A stretch of 64,000 bases of DNA from Polymorphospora lycopeni (GTDB taxonomy: Bacteria > Actinomycetota > Actinomycetes > Mycobacteriales > Micromonosporaceae), in assembly GCF_042237075.1 (NCBI RefSeq), contig NZ_JBCGDC010000008.1, positions 45,665 through 109,664 on the forward strand. Direction: 5' to 3'. Every line of letters starts with the position of its first letter. The stretch's first letter is position 1. The notes under the pieces were generated by a model that worked only from the letters and a program-made list of their open reading frames with translations, did no database searches and was not told where the DNA came from. Position numbers and translations under genes: made by a program. Positions 8,816-18,310 of this stretch are shown here, piece by piece.

Positions 8816-9025
8816 ATGGCCACCATCCGTGTCGAACTCGGCGCCCGTGACCAGGAGACCCGTGAGGCGATCATCGCCGACCTGACCGACGTGATGGTCA
8901 AGTACGGCTCGCCGCGGGAGAGCACCCAGGTCATCCTCTACGAGATCTCGATGGACCTGTGGGCCAAGGGCGGAATCCCCTACAGCAAGCGCGCGGCCGC
9001 GGCCCGGGCCGAAGGGACGGCGTGA
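8816..9025 (+). CDS. 4-oxalocrotonate tautomerase-like protein lacking Pro-1
   Basis: This 69-aa protein has the tautomerase-superfamily pattern: short beta strand TIRVELG, a helix with TREAIIADLTDVMVKYG, then STQVILYEISMDLWAKGG. Canonical members begin with Met-Pro, the proline becoming the catalytic N-terminal base. Here the sequence starts Met-Ala-Thr, so the catalytic Pro is replaced. The only ATG with a ribosome site (AAGGAG at 8803-8808) is the one used, so this is not a wrong start. It lies between the TPR and D-2-hydroxyacid dehydrogenase genes. Classical tautomerase activity is unlikely. Confidence 0.75.
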   Translation: MATIRVELGARDQETREAIIADLTDVMVKYGSPRESTQVILYEISMDLWAKGGIPYSKRAAAARAEGTA

Positions 9026-9032
9026 GTCACCC

Positions 9033-10001
9033 ATGACAGGGCCGCATGTACTGATCAGCGAGAACCTGGCCGGCATGCGGCCCGGTCTGCTCGACCGCTA
9101 CCCCGGCTGCCGGTTCACCGCGGTGCCGGACGCCGGGCCGCTGCGCGAGGAGTACTTCGACGCGGAGGTGATGCTGCGCAGCTCGATGGGGGAGGAGATG
9201 TTCGACGGCATCCTCGCCCACGCGCCGAAGCTGCGCTGGGTGCAGATCACCGCGGCCGGCTTCGACTGGGTCGGCGGTGACCTCTTCCAGCGCCGGCTGG
9301 CCGAGGGGTTGCTCTACACCCGGTCGCCGCACTCCTACAACGTGCCGATCGCCGAGTACGTCATCGCGTCCGCGCTGCTGCACGCCCGGGCCTTCCCCGC
9401 GCTGCGGGAGGCGCAGGACCGGCACGAGTGGGTACGGCTGGTCGCCCGCGACTTCATCGGCAGCACGATGCTGGTCTTCGGCACCGGCTCGATCGGCGGC
9501 GAGGTCGCCTGGCGGGCCAGGGCGCTCGGGGCCCGGGCGATCGGTGTCAACCGCGGTGGCGCCGCCGTCGAGGGCTTCGACCGGGTGGTCCCGGCCGGCC
9601 AGGCCCTGGCCGTGCTGCCGGAGGCCGACTGGGTGGTGCTGGCGATGCCGCTCACCCCGGAGAACCGCTGCTTCTTCGACGCGGAGCACTTCGCGGCGAT
9701 GAGGGAGACCGCGGTCCTCATCAACGTGGGGCGCGGTGCGCTGGTCGTCGAGGACGCCCTCGTGGCCGCGGTCACCGGCGGCACGATCTCGGGCGCGGTG
9801 CTCGACGTCTTCGAGGAGGAGCCGCTACCGGCCGGGAGCCGGCTGTGGGAGCTGCCCCGCACGATGGTCACCCCGCACACGTCGTTCCGGGCGGCGGGCA
9901 ACATCAACCGGCTCTACGAGGACTTCTGCGCGAACTTCGACCGGTTCCTCGCCGGTGAGCTGCCGGTCGGCTCCATGCGACAGCCCGACCTCGGCTACTG
10001 A
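9033..10001 (+). CDS. D-2-hydroxyacid dehydrogenase
   Basis: This 322-aa NAD(P)-dependent dehydrogenase of the D-isomer-specific family interconverts 2-oxoacids and D-2-hydroxyacids. The Rossmann motif GTGSIG is at 150-155. The catalytic triad is visible as R234 (NVGRGALV), E263 (DVFEEEP) and H282 (TPHTS). It is the last gene of the plus-strand operon and is followed by a bidirectional terminator shared with the convergent E1 gene. The 2-oxoacid product would be a plausible substrate for that E1, which is inference from context. Confidence 0.88.
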   Translation: MTGPHVLISENLAGMRPGLLDRYPGCRFTAVPDAGPLREEYFDAEVMLRSSMGEEMFDGILAHAPKLRWVQITAAGFDWVGGDLFQRRLAEGLLYTRSPHSYNVPIAEYVIASALLHARAFPALREAQDRHEWVRLVARDFIGSTMLVFGTGSIGGEVAWRARALGARAIGVNRGGAAVEGFDRVVPAGQALAVLPEADWVVLAMPLTPENRCFFDAEHFAAMRETAVLINVGRGALVVEDALVAAVTGGTISGAVLDVFEEEPLPAGSRLWELPRTMVTPHTSFRAAGNINRLYEDFCANFDRFLAGELPVGSMRQPDLGY

Positions 10002-10008
10002 ACCACCC

Positions 10009-10044
10009 ACGGTGCCCACCCGCCTCTCGGCGGGTGGGCACCGT
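10009..10044. terminator. Bidirectional terminator hairpin
   Basis: A perfect 16-bp GC-rich stem (10009-10024 with 10029-10044) and a TCTC loop lie between the convergent D-2-hydroxyacid dehydrogenase and E1 genes. There is no U-tract, as usual for actinomycete hairpins. Confidence 0.85.
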
Positions 10045-10062
10045 CGTCTGTGGACTGTCCGG

Positions 10063-12264
10063 CTACCGGCGCCGGACGAGATCGCGGGCGGCGGCCAGGA
10101 CACCGGCCTCCTGCAGGAGCACGTGCGCGGTCGCCGGCCCGAGGGGGACGTAGCTGTCGAGGCTGGTGACGCGGCCGACCGTACCGGCGTACCTGGCGTC
10201 CACCAGCGCGGTGACGACCGCCTCGGCGACCCCGCCGCTGGCCCGGCCCTCGTCGACGACGAGGGTGTGCGGCACCCCGGCGACGGCGTCGAGCAGGCTC
10301 CCGGCCGGCAACGGCGACAGCCACTGGAGGTCGACCACCCGGGCCCCGATCCCGTCCCGGCGCAGCGTCTCGGCCACCCGCAGGCTCATCCGTACCCCGT
10401 TGCCGTACGTCACCAGCACCAGGTCGTCGCCGTCGCGGACCGTACGGACCCGGTCGAGCGGCCGCTCCGCCGCCGCCCACCCGTCCGGCGGCGTGTACGG
10501 CGCCAGCCACCCGCCGTCGCCCTCGGTGTGCAAATCGCGCTCGTGGTACAGCGCGATCGGTTCGAGGAAGACGCAGACCCGGCCCTCCTGCTCGGCCAGG
10601 GCGAGGCACTGCCGCAGCAGTGCCGGCGCGGTGGCCGGGTGGGCCGCCACGGCCAGCGCCAGGCCGGGGATGTCGCGCAGTACGGCCACCGAGTTGTCGT
10701 TGTGGAAGTGCCCGCCGAACCCCTTCTGGTAGGCCAGGCCGGCGACGCGGACCACCATGCCGTTGGAGTAGCGGCCGGCCGAGAAGAACCGCAACGAGGC
10801 GGCCTCGCCACGCAACTGGTCCTCGGCGTTGTGCAGGTACGCCAGGTACTGGATCTCCGGGATCGGCAGGGCCCCGGTCAGCGCGCTGCCCAGCGCGACA
10901 CCGAGGATCGTCTGTTCGTCGAGCAGGGTGTCGAAGACCCGGGCCGGGCCGAACGCCTTCCGCAGCCCGCGGGTGACGCCGTACACGCCGCCCTTGCGGG
11001 CCACGTCCTCGCCGAACACCAGCGCCCGGGGCCAGGTGAGCAGCGCGTCGTGCAGCGCGGCGTTGATCGACTGGCCGAGCGTGAGCGGCGGGCGCTCCTC
11101 CGGTGGCTTACCGCCGAACGCCCGCTGCCGGCCCGTACCGGCGCGGGCCGCGGCGGCGCTCACCGCGGCCGGGCGCCGTCCGGTCAGCGGGGCCACGACG
11201 GCCTGCGGGCTGTCGAGTCGTTCGACCCGGCCGACCATGGCCCGGGCCTGCGCCATCACCCGCTCCCGGGTCGCCTCGTAGCGGGCCAGCGTCGCCGCCG
11301 GGTCCAGGATGCCGCGCCGGGCGAGCAGGGCCGCCGTGGCCAGGATCGGGTCGCGTACGTAGTCGGCGACGATCTCGCCCCGGGTGCGGTACGCCAGCTC
11401 GGCGTCGGAGCCGGCGTGGCCCATGAAGCGGACCGTACGCAGGTGCAGCAGCACCGGCCGGCGCTGCCGGCGGACCCGGTGGGCCACGTCGGCGGCGGTG
11501 GTCAGCAGGTGTGCCGGATCGGTGCCGTCGACCGGCACGTACTCGATGCCGGGCAGCATCGACAGGGCCCGGCCGGTCCAGCCGGTGGGCGTGCGGGTGC
11601 TGATCCCGATCCCGTTGTCCTCGCACACCAGCAGCAGCGGCATCGGGATGCCCTGGTGCGCGCACCAGCCGGCCGCGTTCAGCGCGCCGACCGCGGTGGA
11701 GTGGTTGGCCGACGCGTCGCCGAAGCTTGCCACCACCACGGCGTCGGCGGGGAACCCGCCGGCCGCCAGCCCCCGGCCGAGCGCGAACGCCATGCCGACG
11801 GCCCGGGGCAGGTGCGAGGAGATGGTCGAGGTCTGTGGCACGATCGCCAGCCCGTGGTGGCCGAACACCTTGTGCCGGCCCCCGGAGATGGGGTCGTGCC
11901 GCGACGCGGCGGCGGAGTGCAGCACGTCGGCGACCGGGGTGCTCCCGGCCACCTGGCCGGCCCGGGCCGCGTAGAAGCCGCCGGACCGGTAGTGCAGCAG
12001 CGCCGGATCGGTGGGGCGCAGGGCGAGGGCGACGGCGGCGTTGCTCTCGTGACCGCTGGAGCCGATCGTGTAGAAACCCTCGCCGCGCGATTGCAGCCAG
12101 CGCAGCGCGAGGTCGAGGTGCCGGCTCTCCAGCTGCGCGTCGAGGTATGCCAGCAGCAGCCGGTCGGTCGGGCCGGTCCCGTCCGGGCCGGGGGAGCCGG
12201 GCGGGGGAGTGCCGGTGGACCACTCGGTGAGGTGCCGGACCAGATGCTCGTCGACGGATTCCAT
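10063..12264 (-). CDS. Fused alpha-beta E1 of a 2-oxoacid dehydrogenase
   Basis: This 733-aa thiamine-diphosphate enzyme carries the E1 alpha (about 1-395) and E1 beta (about 400-733) parts of a branched-chain-type 2-oxoacid dehydrogenase in one chain. The ThDP/Mg motif is GDASAN (182-187), with CEDNGIGIS downstream. The beta half has FGEDVARKGGVYGVT and a transketolase C-terminal domain. It decarboxylates 2-oxoacids and passes the acyl group to a lipoylated E2, but no E2 or E3 gene is in the window. It is 25 nt behind the DppC-like gene, so it is probably cotranscribed with the permeases. Substrate is unknown. Confidence 0.88.
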   Translation of the reverse strand: MESVDEHLVRHLTEWSTGTPPPGSPGPDGTGPTDRLLLAYLDAQLESRHLDLALRWLQSRGEGFYTIGSSGHESNAAVALALRPTDPALLHYRSGGFYAARAGQVAGSTPVADVLHSAAASRHDPISGGRHKVFGHHGLAIVPQTSTISSHLPRAVGMAFALGRGLAAGGFPADAVVVASFGDASANHSTAVGALNAAGWCAHQGIPMPLLLVCEDNGIGISTRTPTGWTGRALSMLPGIEYVPVDGTDPAHLLTTAADVAHRVRRQRRPVLLHLRTVRFMGHAGSDAELAYRTRGEIVADYVRDPILATAALLARRGILDPAATLARYEATRERVMAQARAMVGRVERLDSPQAVVAPLTGRRPAAVSAAAARAGTGRQRAFGGKPPEERPPLTLGQSINAALHDALLTWPRALVFGEDVARKGGVYGVTRGLRKAFGPARVFDTLLDEQTILGVALGSALTGALPIPEIQYLAYLHNAEDQLRGEAASLRFFSAGRYSNGMVVRVAGLAYQKGFGGHFHNDNSVAVLRDIPGLALAVAAHPATAPALLRQCLALAEQEGRVCVFLEPIALYHERDLHTEGDGGWLAPYTPPDGWAAAERPLDRVRTVRDGDDLVLVTYGNGVRMSLRVAETLRRDGIGARVVDLQWLSPLPAGSLLDAVAGVPHTLVVDEGRASGGVAEAVVTALVDARYAGTVGRVTSLDSYVPLGPATAHVLLQEAGVLAAARDLVRRR

Positions 12265-12289
12265 CGGGTGTGCGTCCCGTCCCTGCCGG

Positions 12290-13183
12290 TCAGCGTCCGG
12301 CCCGGCCGCGCAGGCGCGGGTCCAGCGCGTCGCGGATCGTGTCGCCGAGCAGGTTGAAGCCCAGCACGGTGAGCATGATGCAGATGCCGGGCACCAGCGA
12401 GGGCCACATGGACATCTCCATGAACGCCTTGCCGGACGACAGCATCGAACCCCACGACGGCTGCGGCGGCTGGACGCCGAGCCCGAGATAGCCCAGCGAC
12501 GCCTCGATCAGGATCGCGTACGCCAGGCTCGTGGTGAACTGCACGGCGATCGGTGCCACCGCGTTCGGCAGGACGTACTTGAAGATGAGGCGGGTGTTGC
12601 TCAGCCCGACCGCGCGCCCGGACTCGACGTACGGCTCCTTGACGATCGTCATCGCGGTGCCCCGCACGATCCGGGCGAAGCTCGGGATGAACACGATGAT
12701 CAGGGCCAGGATGAGGTTCTCGGTGCCCGGCCCGCGGGCGGCGACGACGGCCAGTGCCAGCAGCAGGGTGGGGAACGAGAAGAGCACGTCCATCGCGGGG
12801 GTGATCACCCCGTCCAGCCAGCCCCGGAAGAACCCGGCGAGCAGGCCGAGGACGACGCCGATGATCCCGGCGCCGGTCACCACGATCAGGCTGACGCTCA
12901 GTGACGTCCGGGCGCCGTAGAGGGCCCGGCTGAGCAGGTCGCGGCCGGCCTCGTCGGCGCCGAGGAGGAAGGTTCCGCCGGGTGGCGCGAGGCGCTGGTT
13001 GGACATCGCGGTGGGGTCGTAGGGGGCGATCAGCGGGGCCAGGACGGCGGCGAGGGTCATGGTGACGACCAGGACCAGGCCGATCGCGCCGATCCGGTCG
13101 CGTACGAGTGCCTGGAGCAGGCGCATCCCGGGCCGGCGCCGGACCGGCGGCAGCGGTTGCGCGGAAGCGAGTTCAGTGACCAC
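12290..13183 (-). CDS. Peptide-type ABC permease, DppC-like
   Basis: This 297-aa inner-membrane permease of the DppC/OppC type has an N-terminal membrane helix after a short tail (APYDPTAM, GADEAGRDLLSRALYGARTS) and the EAA loop VGLSNTRLIFKYVLPN that contacts the ATPase. The GTG start overlaps the end of the DppB-like gene by 11 nt. It works with the DppB-like protein, the two ATPases on the other strand and the lipoprotein at 6217. Confidence 0.9.
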   Translation of the reverse strand: MVTELASAQPLPPVRRRPGMRLLQALVRDRIGAIGLVLVVTMTLAAVLAPLIAPYDPTAMSNQRLAPPGGTFLLGADEAGRDLLSRALYGARTSLSVSLIVVTGAGIIGVVLGLLAGFFRGWLDGVITPAMDVLFSFPTLLLALAVVAARGPGTENLILALIIVFIPSFARIVRGTAMTIVKEPYVESGRAVGLSNTRLIFKYVLPNAVAPIAVQFTTSLAYAILIEASLGYLGLGVQPPQPSWGSMLSSGKAFMEMSMWPSLVPGICIMLTVLGFNLLGDTIRDALDPRLRGRAGR

Positions 13184-14120
13184 TGCGGAGCCTCGGATCC
13201 AGGTAGACGTAGATGATGTCGACGAGGAGGTTGACCACGACGTAGAAGAAGGCCAGGAAGAGCAGCGTGCCCTGGACCACCGGGTAGTCCCGCTGGGTGA
13301 TGCCGCGGATCACCATGGTGCCCAGGCCCGGCCAGGAGAAGACCTGCTCGACCACCACGGTGCCGCCGAGCAGGGCGCCGGCCTGGATGCCCAGCACCGT
13401 GATCACCGGGATCAGGGAGTTGCGCAGGGCGTGCCGCGCGACGACGACGCGTTCGCTGAGGCCCTTGGCCCGGGCGGTGCGGACGTAGTCCTGGTTGAGG
13501 ACCTCCAGCATGCTGGACCGGGTCATCCGCATGCTGATCGCGGCGAGGCTGGCGCCGAGGGTGACGGCCGGGAGGATGAGGTATTTCAGTTGGGTCAGGC
13601 CGCCCTCGCCGTTTCCGGCGCCCTGTGACGGCAGCCAGCCCAGGGTGACCGAGAAGAGATACACCAGCAGGATGCCGAGCCAGAAGTTCGGCACCGACAG
13701 GCCGATCAGCGAGGCCAGCCGGGAGCCGGCGTCCAGCAGGCCGTTGCGCCGGGTGGCGCTGAGCACCCCGAACGGGATCGAGATGAGCACCGAGACCACG
13801 AGGGCGGAGACGGCCAGCAGCATGGTGGCGGGCAGCCGTTCCAGGATCTCGTCCAGGACGGGCTGCCCGCTGCGCATGGAGGTGCCGAGGTCGCCGTGGA
13901 GCAGCCGCCCGAACCAGCTCAGGAACTGTTCGTGGATCGGCATGTCGAGGCCGAAGTACGCGCGCATCTCGGCCTCGAGCTTGGGATCGCTGAAGTCCTG
14001 ACCCATGATGGAGCTGATGACATCGCCGGGGATCATCCTGATCACGAAGAACGAGATGACCGAGATGCCGAGTAGTACCGGCACGACCGCGAGCAGGCGG
14101 GTCAGGATGATGCGGGCCAA
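13173..14120 (-). CDS. Peptide-type ABC permease, DppB-like
   Basis: This 315-aa permease of the DppB/OppB type begins with a membrane helix and FFVIRMIPGD, typical for the family. The EAA loop AKGLSERVVVARHALRN precedes LIPVITVLG. The start is a TTG at 14120 with GGAG eight bases upstream. It is the first gene of the minus-strand unit permease B, permease C, E1, and is divergent from the ATPase genes with the Lrp gene in between. Confidence 0.9.
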   Translation of the reverse strand: MARIILTRLLAVVPVLLGISVISFFVIRMIPGDVISSIMGQDFSDPKLEAEMRAYFGLDMPIHEQFLSWFGRLLHGDLGTSMRSGQPVLDEILERLPATMLLAVSALVVSVLISIPFGVLSATRRNGLLDAGSRLASLIGLSVPNFWLGILLVYLFSVTLGWLPSQGAGNGEGGLTQLKYLILPAVTLGASLAAISMRMTRSSMLEVLNQDYVRTARAKGLSERVVVARHALRNSLIPVITVLGIQAGALLGGTVVVEQVFSWPGLGTMVIRGITQRDYPVVQGTLLFLAFFYVVVNLLVDIIYVYLDPRLRSGH

Positions 14121-14171
14121 AGGGTCAACTCCAGACTGCGGGGTGAGTGTGACCCGCGGTGCTCGGGGGAC

Positions 14172-14684
14172 TCAGTTCGTGGGTGTCACCGGCTCGTCCG
14201 CGTCGGCGGAGTCGTCGTCGCTGGCGATGTCGCGGGCCCATTCGTGGGCACGCTTGGCGACCCGCAGGACCATGACGGAGCGGATCTCCATCACGCCGCG
14301 CAGGTGGCCGAGCCGCTCGGTGGAGAACCGGCGCATGTCTTCGCTGGAGGCGAAGTAGCCGACGGCGATGATGTCGAACTGGCCGGTCACGTGGTAGACG
14401 TAGGCCATTTCGGGCATCGCCGTCAGGGTCTCGATCAGTTCGTCGGTGGTGCCGGGCGCGCTCTGGATCTGGAACACGGTGTGCACCGGGCGCCCCATGA
14501 GGGGCGCGCTCGGGATGGCGGCGAAGTGAAGTTGGCCCTCAGTCACCAACCGGTCGACCCGCCGTCGCACGGAGCCCTCGGACAGCCCTACCTTGGCCGC
14601 GAGTGCCACGTTTGTCTGGCGGGCGTCCAGAACCAGTTCCCGGATGATGCTGCGGTCCTTCTCGATCGAGCTTTTCGACGCCAT
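14172..14684 (-). CDS. Lrp/AsnC-family regulator
   Basis: This 170-aa transcription factor has an N-terminal helix-turn-helix (DARQTNVALAAKVGLSEGSV, then RRRVDRLVTEG) and a C-terminal RAM ligand domain (TVFQIQSAPGTTDELIETL). Lrp proteins sense amino acids or related acids and form octamers on DNA. Its place between the two halves of the transporter locus, next to a dyad at 14718-14730, makes it the likely local regulator of both divergent units. The ligand is presumably related to the imported substrate. Confidence 0.88.
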   Translation of the reverse strand: MASKSSIEKDRSIIRELVLDARQTNVALAAKVGLSEGSVRRRVDRLVTEGQLHFAAIPSAPLMGRPVHTVFQIQSAPGTTDELIETLTAMPEMAYVYHVTGQFDIIAVGYFASSEDMRRFSTERLGHLRGVMEIRSVMVLRVAKRAHEWARDIASDDDSADADEPVTPTN

Positions 14685-14717
14685 TCCGCCCCGTCTCAGA
14701 TATCGCCGTACTTCGAC

Positions 14718-14730
14718 GATTCGGTGAATC
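14718..14730. promoter_or_regulatory. Candidate Lrp operator dyad
   Basis: GATTC-GGT-GAATC, a perfect 5-bp inverted repeat with a 3-nt centre, lies 34 bp before the Lrp start and 79 bp before the DppD start. The size fits Lrp/AsnC half-site spacing. Function is inferred only from position and symmetry. Confidence 0.4.
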
Positions 14731-14808
14731 TAGACGACGATGATCGGATGTGCAAGACTCCCGGCTGACGAATAACGGCACTCGGCGAACAGAAAACAGA
14801 GGTTTCCG

Positions 14809-15851
14809 ATGGCCTTGCTTGAAGTACGGGACCTGCGCACGGAGTTCGGCGCGGGACGCCGGGCGGTCACGGCTGTCGACGGTGTGTCGTTCACTGTGGA
14901 CGCGGGGGAGATGGTGGCCCTGGTCGGTGAGTCCGGCTGCGGGAAGTCCGCGACCGCTCAATCGATCATGGGACTCATCGTTCCGCCGGCCGGCCGGGTC
15001 GCCGGCGGCCAGGTGCTTTTCGAGGGCCGCGACCTGCTCCGGATGAGCCCGCGCGAGCTGCGGGCGGTGCGGGGCAGCGGCATCGCGATGATCTTCCAGG
15101 ATCCGATGACCTCGCTGAACCCGGTGCTGACGGTGGGCCGACAGCTCACCGAGTCGCTGACGCTGCACCTGGGGCTGCGCGGTGCGGCCGCCCGCGCCCG
15201 GGCCGTCGAACTGCTCGACATGGTCCGGATCCCCGCCGCCGCGACCCGCCTGAGTTCCTACCCCCACCAGCTCTCCGGCGGCATGCGCCAGCGGGTGATG
15301 ATCGCGATGGCGCTGTCCTGCAACCCGCGCCTGATCCTGGCCGACGAGATCACGACCGCGCTCGACGTCACCATCCAGGCCCAGATCCTCGCCCTGCTGC
15401 GCGACCTCGCCGCCGAGACCCGCACCGCCGTCCTGTTCATCACCCACGACCTCGGCGTCGTCGCCGGCATGGCCGAGCGGGTCAACGTCATGTACGCCGG
15501 CCAGATCGTCGAGAGCGCCGAGACGGCCGACCTCTTCCGCCGCCCCCAGATGCCGTACACGTGGGGCCTGCTCGGCTCCGTCCCGCGACTCGACCAGGCC
15601 CGCGGCGGCCGGCTGCGCCCGATCGGCGGCCAGCCCCCGGAACTGTCCGCGATGCCGTCCGGTTGCCGGTTCGCGCCCCGCTGCGTGCACCGGCGGGACG
15701 TCTGCCTCGACTCGCCCCCCGGCCTCACCGCCCCCCGAGAGGCGTCCGAACGCGACCAACAGACCAGATGCTGGGGCACGCAGGACGCCTCCCACGGCGG
15801 CTGGCTGTCCACGAAAGACCGGTACGCCAGCCAACTCGTCGAGGAGAAATG

Positions 15852-15852
<1 letters not shown>
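14809..15852 (+). CDS. Peptide-type ABC ATPase, DppD-like
   Basis: This 347-aa ATPase has Walker A GESGCGKS, Q-loop QDPMTSLNP, signature LSGGMRQR, Walker B LILADEITTALD and switch HD in FITHDLG. The C-terminal oligopeptide-ABC region carries the Cys cluster CRFAPRCVHRRDVC seen in DppD/OppD. One deviation is ADEITTALD in place of the usual ADEPTTALD; the Pro to Ile change sits in the Walker B loop. Its stop overlaps the next gene's start (ATGATG). Confidence 0.9.
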
Positions 15853-16901
<1,049 letters not shown>

Positions 16902-16966
16902 AGCCCGGCGCGACGTCCTCGCGCCACCCGTGACGATCCCGCGACACCCTTTCGGAAGGACCGGCC

Positions 16967-18145
16967 GTGCCCCTGGTGACCCCCGCCGCCCCGTTGGACT
17001 ACCTGGGCGTCGACGCCCTGGTCGACGACGAGACCCGCGACCTGCAGGCCGCCGTGCGGCACTTCGTCGACGAGCGCGTCCGCCCGCACGTCGCCACCTG
17101 GTTCGAGGACGGCCGCCTGCCGGCCCGCGATCTCGCCCGCGAACTCGGCGAACTCGGCGTGCTCGGCATGCACCTGACCGGGTACGGCTGCGCCGGCACC
17201 AGCGCCACCGCGTACGGCCTGGCCTGCCTGGAACTGGAGGCCGGCGACTCCGGCCTGCGTTCCCTGGTGTCGGTGCAGGGCTCGCTCGCGATGTACGCGA
17301 TCTGGCGGTTCGGCTCCGCCGAGCACAAGCAGGAGTGGCTGCCCAGGATGGCGGCCGGCCAGGCCATCGGCTGCTTCGGACTCACCGAGCCCGACTTCGG
17401 CTCCGACCCGGCCGGCATGCGTACCCGGGCCCGCCGCGACGGCGGCGACTGGATCCTCGACGGCACCAAGATGTGGATCACCAACGGCTCGATCGCCGAC
17501 GTCGCCGTGGTCTGGGCGCACACCGACGAGGGAATCCGCGGGTTCGTCGTACCCACCGACACCCCGGGTTTCACCGCCCCGGAGATCAAGCGCAAGCTGT
17601 CCCTGCGCGCCTCGGTCACCTCCGAACTCGTGCTCGACGGCGTACGGCTGCCGGCCGACGCGGTGCTCCCCGGCGTGACCGGCATGGGCGGACCGCTGTC
17701 CTGCCTCAACGAGGCGCGGATGGGCATCGTGTTCGGCGCGCTCGGCGCGGCCCGGGACTGCCTCGAGACGACCATCGCCTACGCCCAGAGCCGGCAGATC
17801 TTCGACAAGCCGCTGGCGGCGCACCAGATCACCCAGGTCAAGCTGGCCGACATGACCGTCGAACTGGGCAAGGGCCTCCTGCTCGCCCTCCACCTCGGCC
17901 GGCTGAAGGACACCGGGACGCTGGACCACCGGCAGATCAGCCTCGGCAAGCTCAACAGCGTCCGGGAAGCCCTCGCGATCGCCAACACCTGCCGCACGAT
18001 CCTCGGCGCGGCGGGCATCACGCTCGACTACCCGGTGATGCGGCACGCCGCCAACCTGGAGTCGGTGCTGACGTACGAGGGCACCTCCGAGGTGCACCAG
18101 CTCGTCATCGGGCAGACCCTGACCGGCCACGCCGCCTTCCGCTGA
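16967..18145 (+). CDS. Acyl-CoA dehydrogenase, glutaryl-CoA-dehydrogenase-like
   Basis: This 392-aa FAD enzyme of the acyl-CoA dehydrogenase family has the FAD/substrate loop CFGLTEPDFGSDPAGMRT, WITNG, and the catalytic Glu371 in TYEGTSEVH. The N-terminal pattern RSLVSVQGSLAMYAI and overall length are closest to the GcdH group. It oxidises an acyl-CoA to the enoyl form; glutaryl decarboxylation is possible but not proven. GTG 16967 has GGAAGGA upstream. It is the last gene of the ATPase operon and could act after the E1 reaction. Confidence 0.85.
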   Translation: MPLVTPAAPLDYLGVDALVDDETRDLQAAVRHFVDERVRPHVATWFEDGRLPARDLARELGELGVLGMHLTGYGCAGTSATAYGLACLELEAGDSGLRSLVSVQGSLAMYAIWRFGSAEHKQEWLPRMAAGQAIGCFGLTEPDFGSDPAGMRTRARRDGGDWILDGTKMWITNGSIADVAVVWAHTDEGIRGFVVPTDTPGFTAPEIKRKLSLRASVTSELVLDGVRLPADAVLPGVTGMGGPLSCLNEARMGIVFGALGAARDCLETTIAYAQSRQIFDKPLAAHQITQVKLADMTVELGKGLLLALHLGRLKDTGTLDHRQISLGKLNSVREALAIANTCRTILGAAGITLDYPVMRHAANLESVLTYEGTSEVHQLVIGQTLTGHAAFR

Positions 18146-18228
18146 CGCCGCCGCCCGCGCCGGGGAGCCGACGTTCGCTCCCCGACGACGGCCCCGGCGG
18201 CAGGCACACCTGGTGCCCATGGGGCGTT

Positions 18229-18289
18229 GTTGATCTGGGCGGGAGGGACCTTGTCCACGCTCGATAAGGTCCCTCCCGCCCAGATCAAC
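18229..18289. repeat. Interspersed palindromic repeat, copy 3
   Basis: Perfect 24-nt complementary arms (18229-18252 and 18266-18289) around a 13-nt loop. It shares the outer GTTGATCTGGGC with copy 1 and the inner GGGAGGGACC block with copy 2. It lies between the convergent acyl-CoA dehydrogenase and glutamate dehydrogenase genes, where it could also terminate both transcripts. Confidence 0.8.
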
Positions 18290-18310
18290 CGCGTGAGTCC
18301 GACACACGCC

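Noticed and set aside
6232..8934. A 900-codon open frame on the minus strand opposite the binding-protein, TPR and tautomerase genes
   Set aside because: It mirrors real coding frames of high-GC DNA, has no family motif, and the plus-strand genes have ribosome sites and clear families.
9736..12357. An 873-codon plus-strand frame across the E1 gene
   Set aside because: Arg/Gly/Ala-rich shadow translation; the opposite strand encodes a full thiamine-dependent E1.
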